Positions 22,465 to 30,126 of a DNA stretch of 35,127 nt are shown here, piece by piece. The stretch covers positions 1 to 35,127 of the IMG/VR virus record IMGVR_UViG_3300044695_000376; one strand, given 5' to 3'. Position numbers and translations under genes: made by a program. Under the pieces are notes generated by a model. It searched no databases. It saw nothing but the letters and a program-made list of their open reading frames with translations, and was not told the DNA's origin. Source of the stretch: a virus. The first letter of the stretch is position 1, and each line of letters opens with the position of its first letter.

Positions 22465-22916
22465 GGAAAGCGGATGCTGTGTAAGATTGACCGTACATCG
22501 GTGTAAGTCCGATGGCACAGACGCAGCGAGTACCTACCTTTTTAAGGCTGAGTCGCACAGTTTTCCTTAAACTTACGCTGGCTAGGGTTGCGACTGCCAG
22601 CTCCAACACGCATGAGGATTGGATGGAGCAGACCCTAGTGGGATGGGGGACTAGACAGCTCAGTATTAACGAAAACCGACTACTAATCGGGAATTAGTGA
22701 AAAGCTGTTAATAGTAAACGGAGTGGCGGGCGGGCTAGTAACCCAATGTGTCCACACCGATCAGTCTTCAGTCGTGTTGGTGGATGCGTAGGCTGATACG
22801 CAGATTTAAATGTGGTCGTGAATGGTAGGTGGCTAATCCCATGTCGCTGAAAACACATTATGGGAAACTTCACAAGTCGGAGATAAGCACCGATCACCAA
22901 CTTCAATTTAAAGATT
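22465..22916 (+). ncRNA. Candidate structured non-coding RNA (or packaging site) before terS
   Basis: 452 bases without a convincing gene in a genome where genes otherwise overlap. Perfect local stems include CATCGG/CCGATG (22496/22509), GCTGGC/GCCAGC (22577/22596), ACTAAT/ATTAGT (22682/22693) and TGCGTA/TACGCA (22785/22797). A pseudoknot is possible at the 3' end: AATGTG (22809) with CACATT (22854), and TCCCAT (22837) with ATGGGA (22860). ACCTACC (22532) can pair with GGTAGGT (22824), closing most of the element. Known large phage RNAs (GOLLD, ROOL) set a precedent but I cannot assign a family. A cos/pac packaging region is the main alternative. Confidence 0.45.
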
Positions 22917-23360
22917 ATGGCTACTAAAAAAGAAAAAGAGAAGTTTCCAAACCAGATACCACCATTGAAGAACTATGGTGGTGTACGTCTCATCCAGAAA
23001 AGACTGGAGAGATCCGGCACTCTGGAGGCTAACAGGGAGGCTGTCGCTTATGCACTACTATCAATGGCGAATACAAAGCTATCAGATATCATGGAATGGG
23101 ATTCCTCTGGTAACGTCATGGTCAAAGCCAGTAAAGACATACCAGAACACGCTCTCCATGCCATCAAAAAGCTAACCAGTCGCACAGATCGGGAAGGTAA
23201 TTCCTATATCGAGATTGAGTTGCATGACAAAGTGCAGGTATTGCGACTGCTGGCTAAAGCTTCTGGACTCTTGGACGGTGGCGATAATGGAGACAAACCT
23301 AGCGTGATTGGTATTAATATCAAAGCGCCCACAGTGATTGATGTAAACGATGAAGACTAA
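22917..23360 (+). CDS. terS: Terminase small subunit
   Basis: 147 residues. After a basic, Pro-containing N-terminus, the helical body matches phage small terminases: LSDIMEWDSSGNVMVKASKD, then IPEHALHAIKK and the DKVQVLRLLAKASGLL segment typical of Terminase_2-like proteins. It would recognise the packaging site, possibly in the non-coding tract immediately upstream, and deliver DNA to TerL. The ribosome site is weak (AAAG three bases before the ATG), so upstream RNA structure might influence translation. It overlaps terL by 11 bases. Confidence 0.8.
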   Translation: MATKKEKEKFPNQIPPLKNYGGVRLIQKRLERSGTLEANREAVAYALLSMANTKLSDIMEWDSSGNVMVKASKDIPEHALHAIKKLTSRTDREGNSYIEIELHDKVQVLRLLAKASGLLDGGDNGDKPSVIGINIKAPTVIDVNDED

Positions 23361-24900
23361 GGAAACTAGCGGTAAGTCAGTACCAGATATCGGTATCAAC
23401 TTAGACTTTTCGGACTCGCCAAAGGTGTGGGAGTTCATGCAGTCGGATAATTTCGTCCAAGGCTTGATGGGTCCAGTGGGTAGTGGTAAGTCATATGCGT
23501 GTGCAGCCAAGATATTTATTAAGGCTATCCAGCAAAAACCCAGCCCTATAGACAATATTCGCTACTCACGCTGGGCGATAGTGCGAAACAGCTACCCAAT
23601 GCTAAAGACCACTACGATTAAAACGTGGCTGGATCTGTTTCCTGAGAATACATTTGGTTCCCTGCTTTGGACTCCACCGATTACCCATCACATCAGGTTG
23701 CCAGCTAGAGATGGTGCAGCTGGTGTGGATTGCGAAGTCATATTTTTGGCACTTGATCAACCAAAGGACGTAAGAAAACTACTGTCCTTAGAACTTACAG
23801 GAGCATGGGTCAATGAAGCAAGAGAGTTACCTAAAGCCGTTATTGATGGTCTTACTCACAGGGTTGGCAGGTATCCTACTAAGCGTGACGGTGGGAGTAG
23901 TTGGCACGGTATATGGATGGATACGAATCCCATGGATGATGATCACTACTGGTATCGGTTAGCAGAAAAAGAAAAGATGACTGGAAAGTATGCTTGGAAG
24001 TTCTTCAAGCAGGAAGGCGGTGTAGTCGAGGTTAGCCACACTGATTTGCCAGACAATCCAGAGGCTAATGATCATATATTTGCAGCTGGTAAATGGTGGA
24101 AGCTAAACCCTAAAGCAGAAAATATTAAGAACTTACCTGCTGGCTATTACCAGCAAATGCTATTAGGTAAAAATTTAGACTGGATCCGCTGCTACGCTGG
24201 TGGACAATATGTCTATGTGCAGGAAGGAAAACCAGTCTGGCAGGAATATGATGACTCCATGATGTCTGGTGATGTAAATGTGGATCCAACTCAAGCTATA
24301 CAAGTAGGTTTGGACTTTGGTTTGACTCCAGCTGCTGTGATTGGGCAGCGTTTGCCTAATGGTCGGTGGAATATTCTTGATGAAATCGTTACTGAAGACA
24401 TGGGTTTGGAGCGTTTTGGTCAGCAACTGCTGGCAGAGTTAAACGCAAAGTACCCAAACTTCCAAGTATTGCTGTGGGGTGATCCAGCTGGTATGGCACG
24501 AGATGCGATTTATGAGGTAACAAGCTTTGACTACCTACGCACTTTGGGTTTGCGCGCACAACCAGCTCCATCAAATGACTTTAAGGTGCGTAGAGAAGCA
24601 GCTGCTATGCCGATGCAAAGACTGATTCAGGGTAAAGCTGGGCTGATGGTCAACACTCGGTGCAAGTTATTGCGTAAAGCACTGGCTGGTGGCTATCACT
24701 TTAAGCGTATTGCTGTGGGTGCAGGTCATGAACGGTTTAGAGATGCGCCAAACAAGAACGAGCATTCCCACGTAGGTGACGCATTTGGCTACTTGCTGCT
24801 AGGTGGTGGTGAGCATAAGAGATTAACCAAGCCGCAACACCTACAAAATACGATAGTTGTGCAGACTATTGCTAATTCAGACTTTGATCCGTTTGAATGA
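23350..24900 (+). CDS. terL: Terminase large subunit
   Basis: 516 residues. Walker A GPVGSGKS at 41-48 and a Walker B-type segment LTGAWVNEAREL near 147-158 (catalytic Glu in NEA) form the packaging ATPase. The nuclease domain shows VGLDFGLTPAAV (Asp near 322), LLWGDPAG near 375-381 and HSHVGDAFGYLLLG near 473-484, the three acidic motifs of the RNase H-like fold. It cuts concatemeric DNA and pumps it through the portal. It overlaps terS and the next gene (ATGA). Confidence 0.93.
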   Translation: MKTKETSGKSVPDIGINLDFSDSPKVWEFMQSDNFVQGLMGPVGSGKSYACAAKIFIKAIQQKPSPIDNIRYSRWAIVRNSYPMLKTTTIKTWLDLFPENTFGSLLWTPPITHHIRLPARDGAAGVDCEVIFLALDQPKDVRKLLSLELTGAWVNEARELPKAVIDGLTHRVGRYPTKRDGGSSWHGIWMDTNPMDDDHYWYRLAEKEKMTGKYAWKFFKQEGGVVEVSHTDLPDNPEANDHIFAAGKWWKLNPKAENIKNLPAGYYQQMLLGKNLDWIRCYAGGQYVYVQEGKPVWQEYDDSMMSGDVNVDPTQAIQVGLDFGLTPAAVIGQRLPNGRWNILDEIVTEDMGLERFGQQLLAELNAKYPNFQVLLWGDPAGMARDAIYEVTSFDYLRTLGLRAQPAPSNDFKVRREAAAMPMQRLIQGKAGLMVNTRCKLLRKALAGGYHFKRIAVGAGHERFRDAPNKNEHSHVGDAFGYLLLGGGEHKRLTKPQHLQNTIVVQTIANSDFDPFE

Positions 24901-25379
24901 TCAACATAATCGAGTTAAACGAGCGATTACCTAGAAAAGCTGGGGTGTGCTACATACCAATGGTTCCCAGCCACCTACATCATATGAGAATTACAGAGGA
25001 TCAACTTCCATTTGCGAAGGCTGTCTCTATGGATACCATGCTTGAGATGCAAGCTAGGCTCGGACTCGCAGTCACTGCTCTAGTTCATGGCAAACCTGTA
25101 GCAATGTTTGGCTGCATCATGCTGTGGACTGGTGTAGCTGAGATGTGGTCAATCATATCTGATGACGCTAGACGCTATCCCAAACAGCTAACACTGGTTG
25201 CTAAAGGCTTTAGCGATATCGTGGCGCAATCACTCTCATTGCACAGGCTCCAACTTACGGTAAGATCCGATGAGCCGAGGGCATTACGCTGGGCAGAGTA
25301 CCTTGGTTTTGAGATCGAAGGACTAATGAAAAAATATAGTCCTGACGGTGCGGATACTTATATTTTAGCGAGGGTTTAA
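24897..25379 (+). CDS. gp13-like GNAT-family protein (DUF2833-like)
   Basis: 160 residues. The pattern LGLAVTALVHGKPVAMFGCI, then GVAEMWSIISDDARRYP and LHRLQLTVRSDEPRALRWAE, LGFEIEGLMKKYSPDGAD fits the phage gp13-like acetyltransferase family (DUF2833), found near head or terminase genes in T7-like phages. Whether it acetylates anything is uncertain; some relatives are virion-assembly factors. It is the second GNAT-like gene in this genome. Coupled to terL by ATGA. Confidence 0.75.
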   Translation: MINIIELNERLPRKAGVCYIPMVPSHLHHMRITEDQLPFAKAVSMDTMLEMQARLGLAVTALVHGKPVAMFGCIMLWTGVAEMWSIISDDARRYPKQLTLVAKGFSDIVAQSLSLHRLQLTVRSDEPRALRWAEYLGFEIEGLMKKYSPDGADTYILARV

Positions 25380-25381
25380 TC

Positions 25382-25609
25382 ATGGGTGGAATGTTCGGTG
25401 GTGGTGGTGACGGTGGTGCAGCAGCTGCAATGGCAGAGCAAAAAAAAGAAACAGAAAGAATGAGGGCGCAAGCAGAAGCAGATAAGCGAGATATGTTAGA
25501 AACTCAGCAAGCTGGCTTAAAAGCTCGTCAACGTGGTGGCGCTCGTGCGTTATTGTCTACAGCTCGTGTAGATGGTGAAGAAGGTTTGAAAGATACGCTA
25601 GGCGGTTGA
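25382..25609 (+). CDS. Small Gly-rich/coiled-coil protein
   Basis: 75 residues. GAGGG lies eight bases upstream. The N-terminus is Gly-rich (MGGMFGGGGDGGAAAA), followed by a charged coiled coil (KKETERMRAQAEADKRDM) and a basic segment (LKARQRGGARALLSTAR). Similar small proteins occur between terminase and portal genes in podoviruses. Function unknown; a virion or assembly role is plausible. Confidence 0.6.
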   Translation: MGGMFGGGGDGGAAAAMAEQKKETERMRAQAEADKRDMLETQQAGLKARQRGGARALLSTARVDGEEGLKDTLGG

Positions 25610-25610
25610 T

Positions 25611-25763
25611 ATGGATAAGATGAAAAAGAAGGTTGCCAAGGTTATGCGTGAGTATAAATCCGGCAAACTGAAATCATCGAGTGGCGATAAGGTCACATCT
25701 AAGGATCAAGCTGTAGCTATCGCTATGTCAGAAGCTGGCATCAAGCAGAAAGGTAGCAAATGA
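25611..25763 (+). CDS. 50-residue basic protein (DUF6496-like)
   Basis: The product MDKMKKKVAKVMREYKSGKL, then SSSGDKVTSKDQAVAIAMSEAG, matches the small basic DUF6496-type pattern (KVM.E.K.GKL.SS.G..V....QA.AIA.SEA) found in phage head regions and bacteria. It begins one base after the previous stop and its TGA overlaps the next ATG. Role unknown. Confidence 0.72.
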   Translation: MDKMKKKVAKVMREYKSGKLKSSSGDKVTSKDQAVAIAMSEAGIKQKGSK

Positions 25764-25915
25764 AAGCTGGACTTTATGCCAATATTCATAAAAAGAGAGA
25801 GCGCATAGAAAAGGGATCTGGTGAAAAGATGCGTAAAGCTGGATCCGAGGGCGCTCCTACTGATGCTGCATTTAAGAAAGCAGCTAAAACCGCAATGAAA
25901 CCAAAGAAGAAATAA
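25760..25915 (+). CDS. 51-residue basic conserved phage protein
   Basis: ATG 25760 overlaps the previous stop. The product MKAGLYANIHKKRERIEKGS, GEKMRKAGSEGAPT, ending KPKKK, is Lys/Arg-rich. I recall the GLYANIH.KR.RI..GSGEKMR pattern from many environmental podoviruses, usually beside portal genes. Function unknown; the charge suggests DNA or scaffold contact. Confidence 0.72.
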   Translation: MKAGLYANIHKKRERIEKGSGEKMRKAGSEGAPTDAAFKKAAKTAMKPKKK

Positions 25916-25916
25916 T

Positions 25917-26093
25917 ATGAAATTTTCTTTAGAAGTTGAAATGAAAGGCAATGAGCATGACGAAGAAAAAAAGTCAGCTCCTACTGCTTTTCAAAAGAAA
26001 GTAGCAAAGATGCTTGCTCAGAAATCTGGCAGAAGTAAGCCTAATGAGATGGACTTTAAAAAGGCTGCTGAGTTAGAAGACGAGGATGATTGA
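25917..26093 (+). CDS. 58-residue charged hypothetical protein
   Basis: ATG 25917 begins one base after the previous stop. The product has an acidic-basic mix (MKFSLEVEMKGNEHDEEKKS, then FQKKVAKMLAQKSGRS) and an acidic tail (ELEDEDD). No family recognised. One base is shared with the next start. Confidence 0.6.
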   Translation: MKFSLEVEMKGNEHDEEKKSAPTAFQKKVAKMLAQKSGRSKPNEMDFKKAAELEDEDD

Positions 26094-26686
26094 TGGCTAC
26101 AACTCCAGTAGAACTTGAGTCGCTAACTACCAAGTCTAGGTTCGTTACGCTTGCTCAAAAAAACAATGCTGGCACTTATGTAGTAGCAGGATCTGATGCG
26201 CCATTGATTATGGTGGACGTAAACCATCAGCGCAATCACGATGGTCGAGCATTCTTTGCTTATAAGATGTATCCAGATAGTGCGCCATTAGCAGCTGGCG
26301 CTAGTTTAGATATTGCTCTAGCTGCTCCTGCTGGTGTATTCCCACACATAACTATTGATGCTATGTGTTTAGGTGATGCGGAACTTTATATCTATGAAGG
26401 AGCCAGCGCAACTGGTGGCACTTCATTTACTCCAATAAATAGAAATAGAAATTACGCACTTACCAATACTAGCCAGATAGCAATGATTATTTCTCCTACT
26501 GTTACATCATTAGGTAGCGAACTTGATGCACAGATTATTGCTGGTGGTGCAGGTAAAAAATCAGGTGGTGGTGTAGCTGGATCTTTAGAGTATGTATTAA
26601 AACCATTGACTACATACTTGTTTAGGCTAACCAATGTAAACGGAACTGCTCACGCTGCACATTTAGCTTTGGAGTGGTACGAATGA
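26093..26686 (+). CDS. Putative beta-rich virion protein
   Basis: 197 residues from ATG 26093. Beta-rich and low in Cys, it contains ITIDAMCLGDAELYIYEGAS, then GGTSFTPINRNRNYAL and PLTTYLFRLTNVNGTAHAAH. The YEGA ... N.NR.R pattern recurs in phage structural proteins encoded near portal or capsid genes, where head decoration or completion is suspected. No enzyme motifs. Its stop overlaps the next start. Confidence 0.6.
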   Translation: MATTPVELESLTTKSRFVTLAQKNNAGTYVVAGSDAPLIMVDVNHQRNHDGRAFFAYKMYPDSAPLAAGASLDIALAAPAGVFPHITIDAMCLGDAELYIYEGASATGGTSFTPINRNRNYALTNTSQIAMIISPTVTSLGSELDAQIIAGGAGKKSGGGVAGSLEYVLKPLTTYLFRLTNVNGTAHAAHLALEWYE

Positions 26687-26952
26687 AGAAAGAGCATAAG
26701 AATCCAAAGGGTGGATTAACTGAGGCTGGACGTAAATATTTTAAACGTACAGAAGGAAGTAATTTAAAGGCTCCAATTAAGGAAGGCACTAACCCTAGAC
26801 GAGTATCTTTTGCTGCGAGATTTGGTGGTATGGCTGGTCCACTTGTGGATGAGAATGGTAAGCCAACAAGATTAAAACTAGCATTAAAAGCGTGGGGATT
26901 TGGAAGCAAAGAGGCAGCTCGCAACTTTGCGAATAAGCATAAAAAGGATTGA
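26683..26952 (+). CDS. DUF6321-like small basic protein
   Basis: 89 residues from ATG 26683 (ATGA overlap). GLTEAGRKYFKRTEGSNLK, then RRVSFAARFGGMAGP and KPTRLKLALKAWGFGSKEAA, ending FANKHKKD, closely follow the DUF6321-type phage pattern (G....G...F.R.EGSNLK ... SF.ARF.GM.GP ... ALKAWG). Common beside podoviral portal genes; function unknown. Confidence 0.75.
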   Translation: MKKEHKNPKGGLTEAGRKYFKRTEGSNLKAPIKEGTNPRRVSFAARFGGMAGPLVDENGKPTRLKLALKAWGFGSKEAARNFANKHKKD

Positions 26953-26953
26953 T

Positions 26954-28546
26954 ATGGCTACTAAGTATTCATCAAAATTATCAGCAGAAGATATTCTTAA
27001 ACGACACGACATAGCATTAAGACGCAAGGATGACTTTCGTGCATTGTACGAAGACGCATACGAGTTCGCTCTTCCACAGCGCAATCTCTACGATGGGTAC
27101 TGGGAAGGTAAAGTAGGTGGACAGAAAAAGATGGTGCGAGTGTTTGACTCTACCGCTATCAACTCTGTGCAGCGCTTTGCTAACCGTATGCAGTCTGGCA
27201 TATTCCCACCACAGCGCAAGTGGTGCAAGCTTGAGGCTGGTACAGATATACCACCAGATCGTAAGATGGAGGCACAACTTGCTCTAGATGTTTACCTAGA
27301 CAAGATGTTTTCTGTAATCAAGCAATCAAACTTTGATATAGCTATCGGTGAGTTCTTGCTTGATCTGTCAGTCGGTACTGCTGTGATGATGGTGCAGTCA
27401 GGTGATGATGTTAATCCTATTAACTTTGTGCCAGTACCACAGTATCTAGTTGCAATTGAAGAGGGTGCGAATGGCGCAGTCGATAACGTGTACAGACGTA
27501 TGCGTATTAAGGCTGAAGCAGTCCAGCGTCAATGGTCTGATGCAGAGATTACTGGTGATCTAGCTAGACTTGTAGAACAAAAACCAACTGAGGAAGTTGA
27601 GTTTGTTGAGGCAACTATATTCGATCAAAAGCGTGGTGACTATTCTTACTGTGTCATTCATAAAGAATCTAAAACTAAAATTGTAAATCGCACAATTAAG
27701 GTTTCACCTTGGGTTGTATCACGTTACATGAAAGTAGCTGGTGAGATCTATGGTCGTGGTCCCGTTATCACAGCACTGCCAGATATTAAAACTTTAAACA
27801 AAACAAAAGAGCTGTTATTAAAAAATGCAGCGCTCGCAATTTCTGGTGTTTACACTGCCGCTGATGATGGTGTCATAAATCCTGCAACAATTCGTATCGT
27901 TGCTGGTGCAATTATTCCAGTAGCTCGTAACGGTGGTCCACAGGGCGAATCATTAAAAGCATTACCAAGATCTGGTGACTTTAATGTGTCGCAGTTAGTC
28001 ATCAATGATCTGCAACAAAACATTAAACGCATACTGCTTGATGAATCACTGCCACCAGATAACATGAGTGCAAGATCTGCTACTGAGGTAGTAGAGCGCA
28101 TGAAAGAGTTATCACAAAATCTTGGCTCTGCATTTGGTCGTTTGATTAATGAGACGATGATTCCATTAGTAGAAAAGATTTTGCAGGTAATGGATGATCG
28201 TGGATTGATCGATATGCCACTGCGAGTTAATGGTTTAGAAGTGCGTGTGATGCCTACTTCACCATTAGCTATGTCGCAGAACATGGAAGAGATCCAGAAC
28301 ATTATGCAGTATGCACAGATCACTGCAAGCTTTGGACAGGAAGCGCAATTCGCTTTGAAGAAAGGTGAAGCAATGGACATGATTGCTGAGAAGCTTGGTG
28401 TACCTGCAAGCTTGCGCTACTCACCAGAAGAACGAGCAATGGAGATGCAGAAGGCAGCACAAATGGCACAGCAGTTTGCAGCTGCTAATCCAGAGGCTGC
28501 GGCTCAAGCAGTAGGTAAAGCTGTTCAAGGTGGAGGAATGGTTTAA
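26954..28546 (+). CDS. Portal protein (T7 gp8-like head-tail connector)
   Basis: 530 residues from ATG 26954 with AAAGGA upstream. The N-terminal ALRRKDDFRALYEDAYEFAL, PQRNLYDG and the RVFDSTAINSVQRFANRM then SGIFPPQRKWCKLE block are typical of the Head-tail connector family. The central IYGRGPVITALPDIKTLN and the C-terminal helical SARSATEVVERMKEL.Q..G..F.R...E segments match too. It forms the dodecameric DNA channel joining head and tail. Confidence 0.92.
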   Translation: MATKYSSKLSAEDILKRHDIALRRKDDFRALYEDAYEFALPQRNLYDGYWEGKVGGQKKMVRVFDSTAINSVQRFANRMQSGIFPPQRKWCKLEAGTDIPPDRKMEAQLALDVYLDKMFSVIKQSNFDIAIGEFLLDLSVGTAVMMVQSGDDVNPINFVPVPQYLVAIEEGANGAVDNVYRRMRIKAEAVQRQWSDAEITGDLARLVEQKPTEEVEFVEATIFDQKRGDYSYCVIHKESKTKIVNRTIKVSPWVVSRYMKVAGEIYGRGPVITALPDIKTLNKTKELLLKNAALAISGVYTAADDGVINPATIRIVAGAIIPVARNGGPQGESLKALPRSGDFNVSQLVINDLQQNIKRILLDESLPPDNMSARSATEVVERMKELSQNLGSAFGRLINETMIPLVEKILQVMDDRGLIDMPLRVNGLEVRVMPTSPLAMSQNMEEIQNIMQYAQITASFGQEAQFALKKGEAMDMIAEKLGVPASLRYSPEERAMEMQKAAQMAQQFAAANPEAAAQAVGKAVQGGGMV

Positions 28547-28842
28547 TGGATTACGGAGATAGACCAGACGGATCCAAGAAAGGTAGTGGATACCTTGGTG
28601 AGATCAAACGTCCAGACGGTAACGTGATGACTGAGATTAGTATTGGTGTTGGTATTAATGGTAAGGAAGTAGATATTCCATTAATCGTACCAACTCTAAC
28701 TAAGAAAGAAATTAACTGGCTAAAGAATAATGATCCAGAAGACAAAGCATTCATGGATAAGATGCCAAAAGGAATTATAGAAAAAGCTGTAGACCATGCG
28801 TCTAAGCGTATAAAAGAAGGTAAGTCACCTTTTGCTGACTAG
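28546..28842 (+). CDS. 98-residue conserved phage protein after portal
   Basis: One base shared with the portal stop (TAATG). The product RPDGSKKGSGYLGEIKRPDG, then TEISIGVGINGKEVDIPLIV and PTLTKKEINWLKNN, has the RPDG.+KG.G.LG ... E...GV ... P.LVPTLT pattern of a small protein widespread in podoviruses. Function unknown; its position suggests a minor head or assembly role. Confidence 0.7.
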   Translation: MDYGDRPDGSKKGSGYLGEIKRPDGNVMTEISIGVGINGKEVDIPLIVPTLTKKEINWLKNNDPEDKAFMDKMPKGIIEKAVDHASKRIKEGKSPFAD

Positions 28843-28850
28843 GGAGAAAT

Positions 28851-29147
28851 ATGGCTGGATGGGATGATTTTGATGAACTACCTACAGATATTCGTGTTGC
28901 TACACAAATGTCTGATGATCTGGATATGTTATGTGCCAAGGTAATGACTACCGAGGACGGACAAAAGTTAATGAGGTGGCTACGGTCTACCTTGTTAGAG
29001 CAGCCTGTTGCCACACCAGACTGCGACTCTTCCTATGCTTATTACAGGGAAGGACAAAATAGTGTGGTGCGTGATATAGAGATGCGAATTAAACGATCTC
29101 TGAAACCAAAGGAAAATGATGGAAGACAACAACCAACCCAGCAGTAG
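28851..29147 (+). CDS. Bbp19-like small phage protein
   Basis: 98 residues, GGAGA four bases upstream. TEDGQKLMRWLRSTLLEQP, then SSYAYYREGQNSVVRDIEMR, resembles the Bbp19-type phage domain first noted in Bordetella podovirus BPP-1 (T..G...L.WL ... REGQ..V...I). Usually encoded between portal and scaffold. Function not established. Its end overlaps the scaffold start. Confidence 0.7.
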   Translation: MAGWDDFDELPTDIRVATQMSDDLDMLCAKVMTTEDGQKLMRWLRSTLLEQPVATPDCDSSYAYYREGQNSVVRDIEMRIKRSLKPKENDGRQQPTQQ

Positions 29148-29895
29148 TAGTGATGCTGGCTTATTGGATGGTGCAACCGCAACTGAAGATACTCAAAGCC
29201 AAAATCCAGTAGCCACATCGGTAGATCATAGAGCAGCCACACCAGAGGATGATGATAGTCCGTTAGAACGTCCAGACTGGTGGCCCGAAAACTTCTGGAA
29301 AAAAGACGAGTCCGAACCAGACTTGGAGGCAATAGCTAAAAGCTGGGGCGATCTCCGCAAGCAGATCAGCCAAGGCAAACATAAACCACCAGCTGATGGT
29401 AAATACGACACCAGCGCATTCGGCTCAATTCCCGAAGACGATCCTGTAAGAAATACGGTGATGGGCTGGGCAAATGAATTTGGCATCAGCCAACTGGCTT
29501 TAGATAAGTTAGTTGGGCAGGTAGTTGAGATGGGTGGCGCTCAACAGCAGCAAGCAGCATTTAATCGTGATGCTGAACTTAAGGCACTTGGACCAAATGC
29601 AAACGCTATGATCAAGTCTATGACTGATTGGGGCAGGGGATTGGTCAATAAAGGCATATGGGGCGCTGATGATTTTGAGGAATTCAAGATTATGGGCGGC
29701 ACAGCCAAGGGCATTAAAGCGCTGGCTAAGTTGCGTGAAACTTATGAAGGCACTAAGATTCCAACCAACTCAATGCCAGTCGATGGCGCTCCTAGTAAAG
29801 ATGAGCTGTACCAAATGGTTAATGATCCGAAGTATAAGACTGACGTAGCTTACCGCCAAAAGGTGGAAAAGATGTTTGCTCAGACGTTCGGTTAA
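29119..29895 (+). CDS. Capsid scaffolding protein (T7 gp9-like position)
   Basis: 258 residues; the second ATG (29119) is preferred, five bases after AAAGGA. The first 90 residues are acidic, Ser/Asp/Glu-rich and disordered, with RPDWWPENFW. The C-terminal half is helical (DPVRNTVMGWANEFGISQLA, then DELYQMVNDPKYKTDVAYRQ). Acidic, elongated and directly before the capsid gene is the usual profile of podoviral scaffolds. A strong terminator follows. Confidence 0.82.
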   Translation: MEDNNQPSSSSDAGLLDGATATEDTQSQNPVATSVDHRAATPEDDDSPLERPDWWPENFWKKDESEPDLEAIAKSWGDLRKQISQGKHKPPADGKYDTSAFGSIPEDDPVRNTVMGWANEFGISQLALDKLVGQVVEMGGAQQQQAAFNRDAELKALGPNANAMIKSMTDWGRGLVNKGIWGADDFEEFKIMGGTAKGIKALAKLRETYEGTKIPTNSMPVDGAPSKDELYQMVNDPKYKTDVAYRQKVEKMFAQTFG

Positions 29896-29921
29896 AGTCT
29901 CCCTCCTCTGTCTTGGAGTTT

Positions 29922-29947
29922 GCCCAGCCAAGTGCTGGGCTTTTTTT
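29922..29947 (+). terminator. Rho-independent terminator after scaffold gene
   Basis: GCCCAGC (29922-29928) and GCTGGGC (29934-29940) form a perfect 7-bp GC-rich stem with loop CAAGT, immediately followed by seven T. It would end or attenuate the terS-to-scaffold transcript, so the capsid gene probably has its own promoter. Confidence 0.88.
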
Positions 29948-29951
29948 CGTT

Positions 29952-29979
29952 TTGCGTTTTTTAAAAAATAGTGTAAAAC
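29952..29979 (+). promoter_or_regulatory. Possible capsid promoter
   Basis: TTGCGT (29952-29957), a 16-base spacer and TAAAAC (29974-29979) lie just after the terminator and about 150 bases before the capsid ATG. A weak sigma70 match, but the terminator upstream makes a promoter in this gap likely. Confidence 0.32.
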
Positions 29980-29990
29980 AGCATCAAGGC

Positions 29991-30012
29991 ATATCAGGCT
30001 GATATCAGACTG
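29991..30012. promoter_or_regulatory. 11-bp tandem repeat upstream of capsid gene
   Basis: ATATCAGGCTG (29991-30001) is followed directly by ATATCAGACTG (30002-30012). The same bases contain the dyad ATATCAGgCTGATAT and the palindrome CTGATATCAG. One-turn periodicity and a GATAT core also mark the operator-like repeat at 18226, suggesting a related regulator. Confidence 0.45.
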
Positions 30013-30034
30013 ACCCTTACCACTGCGGATGCAG

Positions 30035-30080
30035 ACGTTTAGGCTAACGTAAAAGGCAAGCTAAGACCCCATCTATGGGC
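30035..30080 (+). other. Hairpins in the capsid leader
   Basis: ACGTT (30035-30039) can pair with AACGT (30046-30050), and CCCA (30068-30071) with TGGG (30076-30079) around a four-base loop. They lie 47-92 bases before the capsid ATG and may stabilise this heavily used leader. Confidence 0.35.
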
Positions 30081-30126
30081 ATATCGTGGCGCAAAACAAT
30101 CTTATCAAACTATTAAGGAGTATAAC

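Noticed and set aside
22512-22697. Forward open frame in the terS-upstream island
   Set aside because: No ribosome site, atypical composition, and it crosses the potential stems; antisense frames at 22421-22609 and 22694-22906 are likewise unsupported.
25216-25229. ATATCGTGGCGCAA, also at 30081 and with one mismatch at 18301, as a phage promoter motif
   Set aside because: A repeated 14-mer is expected once or twice by chance in 35 kb, and one copy lies inside a coding region.
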